This document shows, piece by piece, positions 54,903 to 63,458 of a stretch of 64,000 nt of DNA. The DNA is from Verrucomicrobiia bacterium (lineage in GTDB: Bacteria > Verrucomicrobiota > Verrucomicrobiia > Limisphaerales > UBA1100), in the NCBI GenBank assembly GCA_014239365.1, contig JAAZZB010000044.1:1-64000 (forward strand), in the 5' to 3' direction. Position 1 is the first letter of the stretch; every line of letters starts with the position of its first letter. Under the pieces are notes generated by a model. That model was not told where the DNA came from and searched no databases. It worked only from the letters and a program-made list of their open reading frames with translations. The translations under genes and the position numbers were made by a program.

Positions 54903-55901
54903 TCACCACTCTAAAACAGTGGCGCCCCACGTTAATCCGGCGCCGAAGGCGATGATTAGGATTTTGTCGCCACGTTTTACTCTGCCGGTTTGGAGGGCTT
55001 CGTCCAGAGCGACGGCGACGCTGGCGGCGGAGGTGTTGCCGTATTTTTCGAGGTTCACAAAAACCTGATCTTCGCGCGCGCCGAGGCGACTGCCGATGGC
55101 GCTGATGATGCGCTGGTTGGCTTGATGCGGGATGATGCACTGAATGTCTTCGATGGTGAGGCCGCTGGTTTCAAGCACTTCCTTGGCCGCGGCGGTCATT
55201 GCGTTGACGGCGTTTTTATAAACTTCCTTGCCTTCCATTTTGAGGAAGTGGATGCGTTCGTTGACCGAATCAACGGTGGCGGGTTGGCGGCAACCGCCGC
55301 CGGGCATGGCGAGGATATCGGCTTTGTTGCCGTCGCTGCCAAGGCGGGTGGCGAGCACCCCGCGCGCGCCATCGCGGCGTTGCAACACGGCGGCGCCGGC
55401 ACCATCGCCGAAGAGCACGCAGGTGTTGCGGTCTTCCCAGTCGATGATGGAGGAAAGTTTTTCTGCGCCGATGATGAGAACATTTTTATAAATGCCGCTG
55501 GCGATAAAGGCGCGGCCGACTTCGAGGGCATAAATAAATCCGGAACAGGCGGCTTCCAAATCAAAGGCGGCTGCTTTGTCCGCGCCGAGTTCTTTTTGCA
55601 CGAGGCACGCGGTGGCAGGGAAAGGCATGTCGGGCGTGATGGTGGCCACGACGATGAGATCCAGGTCGGCGGCATCCAAGCCCGCTTGGGCGAGGGCTTT
55701 GCGCGAGGCGTGCGCGGCGAGGGTGGAGGTGTGCTCGCCTTCGGCGGCGATGCGGCGTTGTTTGATGCCGGTGCGGGAGGTGATCCAATCGTCGGTGGTA
55801 TCGACCATTCCTTCAAGCTCGGCATTGGCGAGGATACGTTCGGGGACGTATGAGCCCACGCCGGTAATGGCGCAGCCTTGGAGCTTGTTTTCGTCGCTCA
55901 T
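54903..55901 (-). CDS. fabH: Beta-ketoacyl-ACP synthase III
   Basis: 332 residues. Starts type II fatty acid synthesis by condensing acetyl-CoA with malonyl-ACP. The triad is present: Cys in LEAACSGFIYAL, His in IIPHQANQRI, Asn in EKYGNTSAASV. DDWITSRTGIKQRRI is the N-terminal signature. It follows rpmF and yceD on the same strand, the common yceD-rpmF-fabH order of many bacteria. Confidence 0.96.
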   Translation of the reverse strand: MSDENKLQGCAITGVGSYVPERILANAELEGMVDTTDDWITSRTGIKQRRIAAEGEHTSTLAAHASRKALAQAGLDAADLDLIVVATITPDMPFPATACLVQKELGADKAAAFDLEAACSGFIYALEVGRAFIASGIYKNVLIIGAEKLSSIIDWEDRNTCVLFGDGAGAAVLQRRDGARGVLATRLGSDGNKADILAMPGGGCRQPATVDSVNERIHFLKMEGKEVYKNAVNAMTAAAKEVLETSGLTIEDIQCIIPHQANQRIISAIGSRLGAREDQVFVNLEKYGNTSAASVAVALDEALQTGRVKRGDKILIIAFGAGLTWGATVLEW

Positions 55902-55939
55902 AGAGAACGGCCGTTTCCGGCAAAAAAACTGGGGGCGGG

Positions 55940-56128
55940 TTAGCCCTGGCTTTTAACAGTGAGCACTTGGCGGCCTTTGTAAAAGCCGCAGCTTGGGCAC
56001 ACGCGGTGCGCTTGAGCGGGCTCGTCACATTGCGGGCAGGATTGAACCTGAGGCAGCGTGAGCGCGCTATTGGAGGCCAGACGCTTTCGGCGACGGCTGC
56101 GTGAGGTTCTGCGTTTTGGTACGGGCAT
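55940..56128 (-). CDS. rpmF: 50S ribosomal protein L32
   Basis: 62 residues: MPVPKRRTSRSRRRKRLASN is the L32 N-terminus, and CPQCDEPAQAHRVCPSC is the zinc-binding CxxC...CxxC form. Eight bases after yceD and 38 before fabH. Confidence 0.96.
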   Translation of the reverse strand: MPVPKRRTSRSRRRKRLASNSALTLPQVQSCPQCDEPAQAHRVCPSCGFYKGRQVLTVKSQG

Positions 56129-56136
56129 TGTTTTTC

Positions 56137-56622
56137 CTAACTCTTTGGTTGCTTCCAGTCATCCAGCTTGCTCCAGTCTTCGGAGGGTTTGTCGTCGGTT
56201 GGGGGTGGGGTTTCCTGTTTGGAAACCAGCCCTTCACACGCCGAATCACACAGCGGATGCTGTGGAAGGCCGAGGAGAATATCGTCCCGCAGCCACGGAG
56301 TCAAGTCCACGGAATCACCGTTAAACTCGATGGCATCGTCGCCTTTAAGGGGCAGCGCGACGGCCCATTGGGGTAAATTTATCGGGAAATCAAACGGCTT
56401 GAGGCAGCGCCCGCATTCGGCGGTGAAGTCCATTTGCAACCGGCCAAAGACAATCAGTGTATCGTCCGATTCGCTGGCGGTGAGCGCATACGCCAACGGC
56501 CCGGCCGCCTGCATCAGCGCCTCGTCCTCGCTCAACTTCAGCTCCAGCTCGGCGGGCGTAAGCTCGCCTTCGAGGTGCAGTTGCTCGTCTTGGAGGTCAT
56601 CCAATTGAATCTTGATGGCCAT
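56137..56622 (-). CDS. yceD: YceD/DUF177 protein
   Basis: 161 residues. MAIKIQLDDLQDEQLHLEGEL at the start, then CGRCLKPFDFPI in the middle and a C-terminal region with CDSACEGLV, the conserved YceD pattern (two Cys pairs). In other bacteria YceD is needed for normal 23S rRNA levels and is co-transcribed with rpmF. The ATG at 56622 was chosen over a longer frame. Ten bases after coaD. Confidence 0.9.
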   Translation of the reverse strand: MAIKIQLDDLQDEQLHLEGELTPAELELKLSEDEALMQAAGPLAYALTASESDDTLIVFGRLQMDFTAECGRCLKPFDFPINLPQWAVALPLKGDDAIEFNGDSVDLTPWLRDDILLGLPQHPLCDSACEGLVSKQETPPPTDDKPSEDWSKLDDWKQPKS

Positions 56623-56632
56623 CGTTTCTCTA

Positions 56633-57109
56633 TTATTCGCGGCACTCGGTAAGCGCCCGCTCCACGTGCGGCGACACAAACGCGCTCACATCGCCGCCGA
56701 GTTGCGCAATTTCTTTCACCAGTTTGCTGCTGAGAAAAGTGTACGTTTCGCGCGGCATCATAAAAATCGTTTCGATGTCCGGCTCCAACTTGCGGTTCAT
56801 CAATGCGAGTTGAAATTCAAATTCAAAATCCGAAACCGCCCGCAACCCGCGAATGATCGCCTGCGCTTTTTGCTCGCGCGCGAAATCCACCAGCAACCCG
56901 TCAAAGGCACTCACCTCCACATTGCCAAGCGCCGCCACCGCCTCGGTGATCTGCGCTTGCCGTTGGTCCTTCGTGAAGAGCGGCGCTTTCGAGCTATTCA
57001 CCGCCACCGCCACGATAACGCGATCGAACAGCTTCGCCGCCCGTTCAATGACGTCCAAATGGCCGTTGGTGATCGGATCGAAACTGCCGGGATAAATAAC
57101 CGTGCGCAC
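56633..57109 (-). CDS. coaD: Phosphopantetheine adenylyltransferase
   Basis: 158 residues. Makes dephospho-CoA from phosphopantetheine and [22 protein letters not shown] holds the (T/H)xGH nucleotidyl motif; [14 protein letters not shown] and [18 protein letters not shown] are the substrate and ATP motifs. The start is GTG at 57109, directly before RTVIYPGS; a longer frame adds an unlikely Gly/Arg-rich leader. First gene of the coaD-yceD-rpmF-fabH cluster. Confidence 0.95.
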   Translation of the reverse strand: MRTVIYPGSFDPITNGHLDVIERAAKLFDRVIVAVAVNSSKAPLFTKDQRQAQITEAVAALGNVEVSAFDGLLVDFAREQKAQAIIRGLRAVSDFEFEFQLALMNRKLEPDIETIFMMPRETYTFLSSKLVKEIAQLGGDVSAFVSPHVERALTECRE

Positions 57110-57204
57110 CGCGCCAACATCCCGCCCCGCGCCCGCGCGTGCAAGGATTTTCCCGCCGCCCTCGACAAATCGCCCCATTTGGCCTTATATTAACCAAACC
57201 GGCT

Positions 57205-58314
57205 ATGCCAGCAGACGACATCCCACCCCCGCCGCCGCCCGAGGAATTTCCCCCGCCACCCCCGGAGGAAACCGCAGCGCCTGCTTCAACCTTCGATGCT
57301 GTCGATGGCCAACCGCGCCGCTGCGGCAAAGCCTTTTCCAGTTTGCTGCTCGGCTTCCTCGGTTGCCTCCTCGGCGGCGTGGCGCTTGCCGGAATGTACT
57401 ACAACCCCGGCGCATCCGAGGCCGTGCAAATCACCGGCAACCTCGACACCATGCAGGAAGTCGTCGTGCAAGACGCCACCAACCGCGGCCTCAAAATGTT
57501 CCTCGCCTCCTTCGGCCAATGGTTCGGCTTCGTGGGCGCGGCGCTTGGGCTCGTCGGGTTCATTCAGGGCCTCACTCATCTTTATCAAGCCAGCGAAAAA
57601 CTCGTGTTACCCAAACGCTGGCTCGCCAGTTTTGGAACTGTATTTTCCTTCGTCGCCTGTTGCAGCATCCTCGCCGCGCTCAAGCACGGCTACGATGCCC
57701 ACGTGGGGTTGCCAAAGGAAAATGCTGAGGAAGCCTTCAACCGCGTCGAACAAGTCGCCGGCATTATCCAACAAGGCGTGGACATCGCCAACGGCAAGGA
57801 ACCGCCAAAACAAGGCGGCCTCGGCAGCAAAGCCACCGGCATCGCCGAAGGCATTCTCGGCGGCAGCATGAATCCCGTGCAGCAACTTTGGACCGAAGAC
57901 TACATCGGCCGCACCGCACCCGCGCTGGATGTCTACGCCGTGAACACCCGTCGCAGCACCTTCGAGCTCTCCACCCTCCGCAACACCCGCGTGCTCATCG
58001 CCTTCCTCAACCCCGCCAGCCCCGCCTGCGGGAAAGTGGTTGCACCCCTCAACGCCCTCTTCGACCGCACCTCGCGCGGCAAACTATGGATCATCGGTTC
58101 CTGTCCGCCCAAATCCACCGGTGCCCTTGCCTTCACCAAAAACTACGGCGCAAAATTCCCCATCGGCAACGCCCAATACTACCGCGAACCCTACTCCGAC
58201 ATCACACTCCCGCCCGCATTTATGGTAGTCGATGAAACTGGCCGAATCGTTTCCTTCCACTTCGGCCTCGCCTCATTGCCCGCTGCGATCCGTGCTGCCG
58301 AAGGGAAACCTTGA
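57205..58314 (+). CDS. Membrane protein with C-terminal redoxin-like domain
   Basis: 369 residues. A Pro-rich cytoplasmic start (PPPPPPEEFPPPPPEE) is followed by three hydrophobic segments (LLLGFLGCLLGGVALAGMYY, FGFVGAALGLVGFIQGL, FGTVFSFVACCSILAAL). The last ~130 residues have an AhpC/TSA-thioredoxin-like pattern (IGRTAPALDVYAVNTRRSTFEL, VLIAFLNPASPACGKVVAPL, PPAFMVVDETGRIVSF). Only one Cys (SPACGK) is at the active-site position, so it could be a one-Cys peroxidase-like or non-enzymatic form. Diverges from coaD with a 95-base gap. Confidence 0.72.
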   Translation: MPADDIPPPPPPEEFPPPPPEETAAPASTFDAVDGQPRRCGKAFSSLLLGFLGCLLGGVALAGMYYNPGASEAVQITGNLDTMQEVVVQDATNRGLKMFLASFGQWFGFVGAALGLVGFIQGLTHLYQASEKLVLPKRWLASFGTVFSFVACCSILAALKHGYDAHVGLPKENAEEAFNRVEQVAGIIQQGVDIANGKEPPKQGGLGSKATGIAEGILGGSMNPVQQLWTEDYIGRTAPALDVYAVNTRRSTFELSTLRNTRVLIAFLNPASPACGKVVAPLNALFDRTSRGKLWIIGSCPPKSTGALAFTKNYGAKFPIGNAQYYREPYSDITLPPAFMVVDETGRIVSFHFGLASLPAAIRAAEGKP

Positions 58315-58325
58315 AAATTCCTTGA

Positions 58326-60149
58326 TCATGGAAAATTGATCCTCCTTATATCCCACCCACACTTCTCTAACCCCTGCCACGCCTCCCCTTCCTCCGCCCC
58401 CGTCAACATTTGCACAATCCGCACCGCGCGATCGCGCAGTTTTTTATTTTTAGGATCCAAATCCACCATCAAATTTCCGCGCACCTTTCCCAGTCGCACC
58501 ATTGCCAGCGTGGTGATGCAATTCAAAATTAACTTTGTCGCCGTGCCCGCCTTCAAACGCGTGGAACCCGTCAGCACCTCCGGCCCAATCGCCGGCGCCA
58601 CGATGAGGTGCGGCACACCCGCGCGCCGTTTCAATTTCGGATCAAAACAAACCAACGCCGTCCGCGCCCCGCGCCGCGCCGCCGCCTCCATCGCGCCCCA
58701 CACAAACGGCGTGCGCCCGCTCGCGGCAATCCCAATCACCACATCCTTTTTCCCCACGCCACGAAATTGAACCGCCGCCGCACCCGCATCCGAATCATCC
58801 TCTGCGCCTTCAATCGAACGCGTCAACGCGCGTGGCCCGCCCGCGATGATCCCCTGAACTTGCTCCGGCTTTGCCCGAAACGTCGGCGGACATTCGCTCG
58901 CATCCAAAACTCCCAACCGTCCGCTCGTCCCCGCGCCCACATAAAACAACCGCCCGCCATTCTTCAACGCCGCCGCCACCCAACCGACAATGCGCGCAAT
59001 TTTTTTACTCTCGCCCAACACCGCCCCCGCCCCGCGCGCTTCCTCACTGAGCATCAGCGTGATGGCCGATTGCGTGGGAAGCTTATCGAGATTCATCGAA
59101 CGCCGATTGCGTTCTTCAGTGGCGGGAAGATGCACCGGCGATTGCGGACTCGCAGGCTCGTCCCTCCATTGTCCGCCGCGTTGCGCCTTGGAGGGCTGAG
59201 CCTGCGAGTTCGTTTCCTTCAATAACGCCGCGCCCAACACAATCGCGCCCCAAACGCCGTCGCGTTTTTGGGTGGATACGTTTGCTTTCGGCCAGCGAGT
59301 TTTGATTTCCAACGCCACTGTGCGGGCGAAGGTCGGTTGATTGCGCAACACGCCGCCGGACAACACAAAATCAACGCGCGAATTTTTCTTCGTCAACTTA
59401 CCCGCGCAAGCGACAGCATCCTTTGCCAACATTCCAGCCGCGCCCGCGAGCACATCGCGCGCAATGCGATCGCGCTTTTTAGCAGCCGCAAACACCTCCG
59501 GCGCCAGCGCGGCCATTGCGTCTTTATCCGCTTGGCTTGCCCAATCGATGAGATCATTCGGCTCATTGCAATTTGTGGCCGCGAGCAGCCGTTCGCCCAA
59601 TCGACTCCACGCGCCATCGCGGTCGAAATAAAATACCACCGCCTTCAACCCGCGCAGCCCAATTTCAAACCCGCTCCCCTTATCACCGAGCACGTGCCCC
59701 CAACCGCCCATCTTCGCCGTGCGCCCATCCGCCGCCATCCCAAAACAACACGACCCCGTCCCCGAAAGCACAAGGACTGTAGCCCGGGCCGGTGGCCCGG
59801 GTCCCGGCCCACCGGGCCGGGCTACAAGCGCTACCTCCAAATCGTGCGTCACGTGGCACGGCGTGCCTTTCCAAATTTTTCCAACAACCGCCCGCACCCG
59901 TTGGCGATCGGATTCATTCCGCGCGCCCGCCAACCCCAAGCCAATCGCATCCGGCTTCTCAAATAGTTTACCAATCCCGCGCAGCAATTTCACCAATGCC
60001 CGATCATCGAGCAACCGCACATTGCCCGGCCCGAATGTGGCGCGCTCAATCTCCCGCCCGCGGGCATCCGCCAGCAGCGCCGTCGTGCGCGTGCCGCCGC
60101 CCTCGATACCGAGAGTGAACGGTCGTTGAAATTTTAGAGCCGTCGCCAC
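58326..60149 (-). CDS. murQ: Sugar kinase (BadF/NagK type) - MurNAc-6-P etherase fusion
   Basis: 607 residues. N-terminal ASKHA sugar kinase (FTLGIEGGGTRTTALLA, LSGTGSCCFGMAAD, FVLSGGVLRNQ), then a linker, then MurQ (TEERNRRSMNLDKLPTQ, YVGAGTSGRLGVLDASECPPTF with the catalytic Glu, SIEGAEDDSDAGAAAV). MurQ turns MurNAc-6-P into GlcNAc-6-P plus D-lactate; the kinase would make MurNAc-6-P or GlcNAc-6-P. So one chain would cover two steps of peptidoglycan-sugar recycling. A 49-bp repeat is inserted in frame in the kinase part (ARPGGPGPGPPARAT) and repeat family C forms the linker. Start set at GTG 60149, after another repeat copy. Confidence 0.87.
   Translation of the reverse strand: MATALKFQRPFTLGIEGGGTRTTALLADARGREIERATFGPGNVRLLDDRALVKLLRGIGKLFEKPDAIGLGLAGARNESDRQRVRAVVGKIWKGTPCHVTHDLEVALVARPGGPGPGPPARATVLVLSGTGSCCFGMAADGRTAKMGGWGHVLGDKGSGFEIGLRGLKAVVFYFDRDGAWSRLGERLLAATNCNEPNDLIDWASQADKDAMAALAPEVFAAAKKRDRIARDVLAGAAGMLAKDAVACAGKLTKKNSRVDFVLSGGVLRNQPTFARTVALEIKTRWPKANVSTQKRDGVWGAIVLGAALLKETNSQAQPSKAQRGGQWRDEPASPQSPVHLPATEERNRRSMNLDKLPTQSAITLMLSEEARGAGAVLGESKKIARIVGWVAAALKNGGRLFYVGAGTSGRLGVLDASECPPTFRAKPEQVQGIIAGGPRALTRSIEGAEDDSDAGAAAVQFRGVGKKDVVIGIAASGRTPFVWGAMEAAARRGARTALVCFDPKLKRRAGVPHLIVAPAIGPEVLTGSTRLKAGTATKLILNCITTLAMVRLGKVRGNLMVDLDPKNKKLRDRAVRIVQMLTGAEEGEAWQGLEKCGWDIRRINFP
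59146..59211. repeat. Repeat family C, inverted pair inside the kinase-MurQ linker
   Basis: GGACTCGCAGGCTCGTCCCTCC (59146-59167) faces a near reverse copy at 59190-59211 (GGAGGG then AGCCTGCGAGTTC). The first arm matches the intergenic copy at 5054-5086. Codes the linker QRGGQWRDEPASPQSP in the host gene. Confidence 0.85.
59778..59826. repeat. 49-bp palindromic repeat, family A, copy inside a sugar-kinase gene
   Basis: Full-length copy (TGTAGCCCGGGCC...GGGCTACA) in the kinase part of the fusion gene, between VALVA and VLVLSGTG. Translated in the kinase frame it gives RPGGPGPGPPARAT without a stop codon. Confidence 0.93.
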
Positions 60150-60190
60150 GCGCGGAGTCTGCGCGCGCGCCGCCGTGCAGCGCAAGCCAA

Positions 60191-60239
60191 TGTAGCCGGG
60201 GCCACCGGCCCGGGCCCCGGCCCACCGGGCCGGGCTACA
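60191..60239. repeat. 49-bp palindromic repeat, family A, near the kinase-MurQ start
   Basis: Full-length copy with a few substitutions (TGTAGCCGGGGCC...). It lies just upstream of the GTG I chose as the start, so it sits in the 5' untranslated region or, if translation began earlier, in the N-terminus. Confidence 0.9.
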
Positions 60240-60310
60240 AACGCGCCTGCCCAATGGTTTTCACCAATCCCGAACTTGGTTTCGCCCTCAATCTGCGGTA
60301 TCCCAACGGC

Positions 60311-60553
60311 ATGACCGATACTGAACAGTCCCTGCTCGACACGTTGCTCGAGTTGGAAACCGCCGTCGCCAATGTGAATGCCGAGCCCAAACCGGATCTC
60401 GTGGGCATCTTCGCGCGGCTGGACGACTTGACCGCCGCGTTGCCCAAAGATACCCCGCGCGATTTGCTCCACTATCTCCACAAAAAAAGTTTCCAAAAAG
60501 CGCGTCTGTATTTGCAGGGCCAAGATCCCGAGGCCGGCACTTGCGCCCATTAA
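60311..60553 (+). CDS. Small conserved-looking acidic protein upstream of mnmE
   Basis: 80 residues: MTDTEQSLLDTLLELETAVANV, IFARLDDLTAALPKDTPRDLLHYLHKKSFQKARLYL. Mostly helical. It precedes mnmE by 12 bases on the same strand and is probably co-transcribed. No family recognised; the compact gene and good coupling to mnmE make it likely to be real. Confidence 0.7.
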   Translation: MTDTEQSLLDTLLELETAVANVNAEPKPDLVGIFARLDDLTAALPKDTPRDLLHYLHKKSFQKARLYLQGQDPEAGTCAH

Positions 60554-60565
60554 TTTTTTCCCGAA

Positions 60566-61924
60566 ATGATTGACGACACCATTGCCGCTATTGCCACGCC
60601 GTTGGGCGAAGGCGCGCTTGCGATTATTCGGCTTTCCGGGCCGGACGCACTCGCGATTGCGGGCAACTGTTTCGAGCCCATCGGCGCAGCGTCCGCATCG
60701 CCCACGGACGCCGCCACGCACACGTTACATTACGGAAACATCGTGGCCGAGGGGCGCACGGTCGATGAAGTGTTGCTGGCGGTGATGCGCGCGCCACGCA
60801 CGTTTACGCGCGAGGACACTGTGGAAATCACCTGCCACGGCGGAATGGTCGCCAGCCAAGCGGTGCTGCAAACTGTGCTGGCCGCAGGTGCGCGCAGTGC
60901 GTTGCCGGGGGAATTCACGCGCCGCGCTTTTTTGAATGGCCGCATCGATCTCACGCAAGCCGAGGCCGTAAGCGATGTGATCCACGCCCGCACCGATCTC
61001 GCCCTTGCCGCCGCCAACGAGCAGCTCGCCGGCAAGCTCAGCCAGCGCATCAATGAACTGCGCGATGGTCTGATGCAAACGCTCGCGCACATCGAGGCGC
61101 ACATTGATTTTCCTGATGAAGACATCGCGCCCGACACACTCGCCCAACTTACCGGTCGGCTCGAGGGCGCGCTGAAATTCATCGACGAACTTCTCGCCAC
61201 CGCGAACGAAGGCCGCATCCTGCGCCGCGGCATACGCGCCGCCATCATCGGCCGGCCCAACGCGGGCAAATCCAGTTTGCTCAATCAACTGCTCGGGCAC
61301 GATCGCGCCATCGTGACGCCCACTGCGGGCACGACGCGCGATACCATTGAGGAGACCGCCAACATTCGCGGCATCCCCGTGGTGTTCATCGACACCGCCG
61401 GTTTGCGCGAAGCCGCCGACGGCATCGAAGCCGAGGGCATTCGTCGCAGTCACGAAAGCATCGCGCACGCGGAGTTGATTTTGCACGTACTCGACGTCGG
61501 CGAAGCGTTCACTGCTGAAGACCAAAACTATCTCGAAGAATTTTCAGAAAAAAAACGCCTGCTCATCGCCAACAAAATCGACCAACCACGTGCGCTTGAT
61601 TTGCCGGTGGTTTGCCACGAAACCTGCGCGATCGATGGCACTGGCATCGAGGGTCTTAAAGATGCCATTCGCGATGCAGTGTGGAGCGGTTCCATCCGTG
61701 CCGATATGTTGCCCGCGATGATCAATGCCCGCCATCAAGACGCCCTGCGCCGCGCCCGCGCGGGCCTCGGCGATAGCCTCGCCAGCCTGCGCGAGGCCGC
61801 CACGCTCGAGCTCATCGCGATGGATCTCCGCATCGCCGCCAACGCCGTCGGCGAAGTCGTTGGCAAAACCTCCACCGAAGATTTACTCGACAGCATCTTC
61901 AGCCAGTTTTGTATTGGGAAATAG
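60566..61924 (+). CDS. mnmE: tRNA modification GTPase MnmE
   Basis: 452 residues. With MnmG it makes the 5-carboxymethylaminomethyl group on U34 of several tRNAs. IAAIATPLGEGALAIIRLSG starts the tetrahydrofolate-binding N-terminal domain; the G domain has GRPNAGKSSLLNQLL (G1), DTAGLR (G3), NKID (G4); the C-terminus ends FCIGK, the catalytic Cys motif. Full length and intact. Confidence 0.97.
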   Translation: MIDDTIAAIATPLGEGALAIIRLSGPDALAIAGNCFEPIGAASASPTDAATHTLHYGNIVAEGRTVDEVLLAVMRAPRTFTREDTVEITCHGGMVASQAVLQTVLAAGARSALPGEFTRRAFLNGRIDLTQAEAVSDVIHARTDLALAAANEQLAGKLSQRINELRDGLMQTLAHIEAHIDFPDEDIAPDTLAQLTGRLEGALKFIDELLATANEGRILRRGIRAAIIGRPNAGKSSLLNQLLGHDRAIVTPTAGTTRDTIEETANIRGIPVVFIDTAGLREAADGIEAEGIRRSHESIAHAELILHVLDVGEAFTAEDQNYLEEFSEKKRLLIANKIDQPRALDLPVVCHETCAIDGTGIEGLKDAIRDAVWSGSIRADMLPAMINARHQDALRRARAGLGDSLASLREAATLELIAMDLRIAANAVGEVVGKTSTEDLLDSIFSQFCIGK

Positions 61925-61938
61925 GGAAAATAAATCGG

Positions 61939-63366
61939 CTACCGCGCCTTCGCCGCACTGCCGATTAATAAACAAGAACCCGCCAACGCCGGCACCAAAT
62001 ACAAGCCGCCATCGCCCGTGAGGCTTTTGATGAGGCCGATAAGCATTGTGACGCAAAAGCTCAGCTTCGGCCCGAAATCACCGCCGCCTTTGAAGATGTC
62101 GATGAAGGTGCCCAGCAACATAATTACGTTTGCGAGAATGATTCCGCCAATCAATAGCTTGATTGATAGGTCGCTTTTCGTGGCCACTTCATGAGAGGAT
62201 TTTGTGCGGGTGGTGACAAAACAAACGATGCTCGCAGCGATCTTCAAACCCAGCCCGGCGATCATTGCGAGGCCCATCATAACCGAGCCCTTGAATGCCT
62301 TAAATGCGTCGATCAACGGCACTCCTTGTCCTTTCGCGGGCACGAGGCACGACAGCACCAGAAACCCTCCCCCCACCACCGCGATAATATAAGCCGGTAA
62401 ATTGGACGGCCGATAATGGCGCGCATAACAACCCATCAACATTGCCGTGAGGCCAATGAAAAAAATGATCGGTTGCCCGTGAAGCATTCCCGATGGGGAA
62501 GAGAATGTGGGACGTGCGCCCGTCATAATCAGATTGCCGCCAATCGAGACCATCGAAGAGCCACCCGTGCCCGAGCCAAATGCCGAGGCACCGCTGTTGG
62601 AAAATAAAATAATCATCAACACCAAGCTGAAGCCAAGCGCCACGCTACAGCGCACAGGATCCTTGGCCGTCTTGGCCATCGCCGCCAACGTGATGCCCAC
62701 GATCAACGGGCCGATCATCGCGATGATGTACTCCGCGCTTTTCCCGCCTCCCAAATCAAAATTCGGAAAATCGATTTTGAACGGGCTGAATATCACCATC
62801 GGCAAAACCACCCCCACAATTCCAAGGATGCCGAGCGTCATAAACTGCGTGGATTTTTGAGTCTCCTCATCGTATGCACTGTAGGTTCCCGCGACTGCGG
62901 GTTGGGGGACGAAGGTGGCGGCGATTTGGCCGGTGCTGCCGGGGACGACTTGGGGGTAGAGTTCGCCGAGCGGTTTCCAGCCGTCCATGCCTTCGTACCA
63001 CGCGCTGTCGGTGGGCAGGAGCTGGCCGCCTTCGAGATGGATTTTTGCCGTCTCGTATTTATACGGCCCGTGCTTTTCGCCTTCGCGGGTAATGTGCACG
63101 GCGGTGTCCGGCGATGGCCCGGCGGCGGCAGCGGGGGCTTCGGTTGTCGGCGCAGCGGGCGGCGGCGGTGGCTCGGCGGCTTTGGTTTCCTGTTCCTCGG
63201 CGAACAATTCTTCCAATGGTTTCCAGCCATCCGCACCCGCGTGCCACGCCAAGTCGGTGCCCTGAAGCGTGCCCTCGCTTAAATATTGTTTGGCAATATC
63301 CTCCGGATACGGGCCAAATTGTTGGCCTTTGCGGGTGATATGAATTTTTCTGGGCTCGTCTGCCAT
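61939..63366 (-). CDS. Membrane protein with two GYF-2 domains
   Basis: 475 residues. Two N-terminal GYF-2/DUF4339-type domains (residues ~8-55 and ~92-138): QFGPYPEDIAKQYLSEGTL...WHAGADGWKPLEEL and KHGPYKYETAKIHLEGGQL...WYEGMDGWKPLGEL, joined by a Pro/Ala linker (PPPPPAAPTTEAPAAAAGPS). About eight membrane helices follow. GYF-2 domains bind Pro-rich peptides, so it may recruit partner proteins to the membrane. Several proteins in the window have Pro-rich ends. ATG at 63366 gives MADEPRKIHIT. Converges with mnmE. Confidence 0.78.
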   Translation of the reverse strand: MADEPRKIHITRKGQQFGPYPEDIAKQYLSEGTLQGTDLAWHAGADGWKPLEELFAEEQETKAAEPPPPPAAPTTEAPAAAAGPSPDTAVHITREGEKHGPYKYETAKIHLEGGQLLPTDSAWYEGMDGWKPLGELYPQVVPGSTGQIAATFVPQPAVAGTYSAYDEETQKSTQFMTLGILGIVGVVLPMVIFSPFKIDFPNFDLGGGKSAEYIIAMIGPLIVGITLAAMAKTAKDPVRCSVALGFSLVLMIILFSNSGASAFGSGTGGSSMVSIGGNLIMTGARPTFSSPSGMLHGQPIIFFIGLTAMLMGCYARHYRPSNLPAYIIAVVGGGFLVLSCLVPAKGQGVPLIDAFKAFKGSVMMGLAMIAGLGLKIAASIVCFVTTRTKSSHEVATKSDLSIKLLIGGIILANVIMLLGTFIDIFKGGGDFGPKLSFCVTMLIGLIKSLTGDGGLYLVPALAGSCLLIGSAAKAR

Positions 63367-63458
63367 ATCAGAAACGTTGCGGACACTACACGGAAACCAC
63401 CCGTTTTTCAATGTATTTGGCGTGACCTTTGCCGAGCAATCCGCCAAGACCAACCGCG

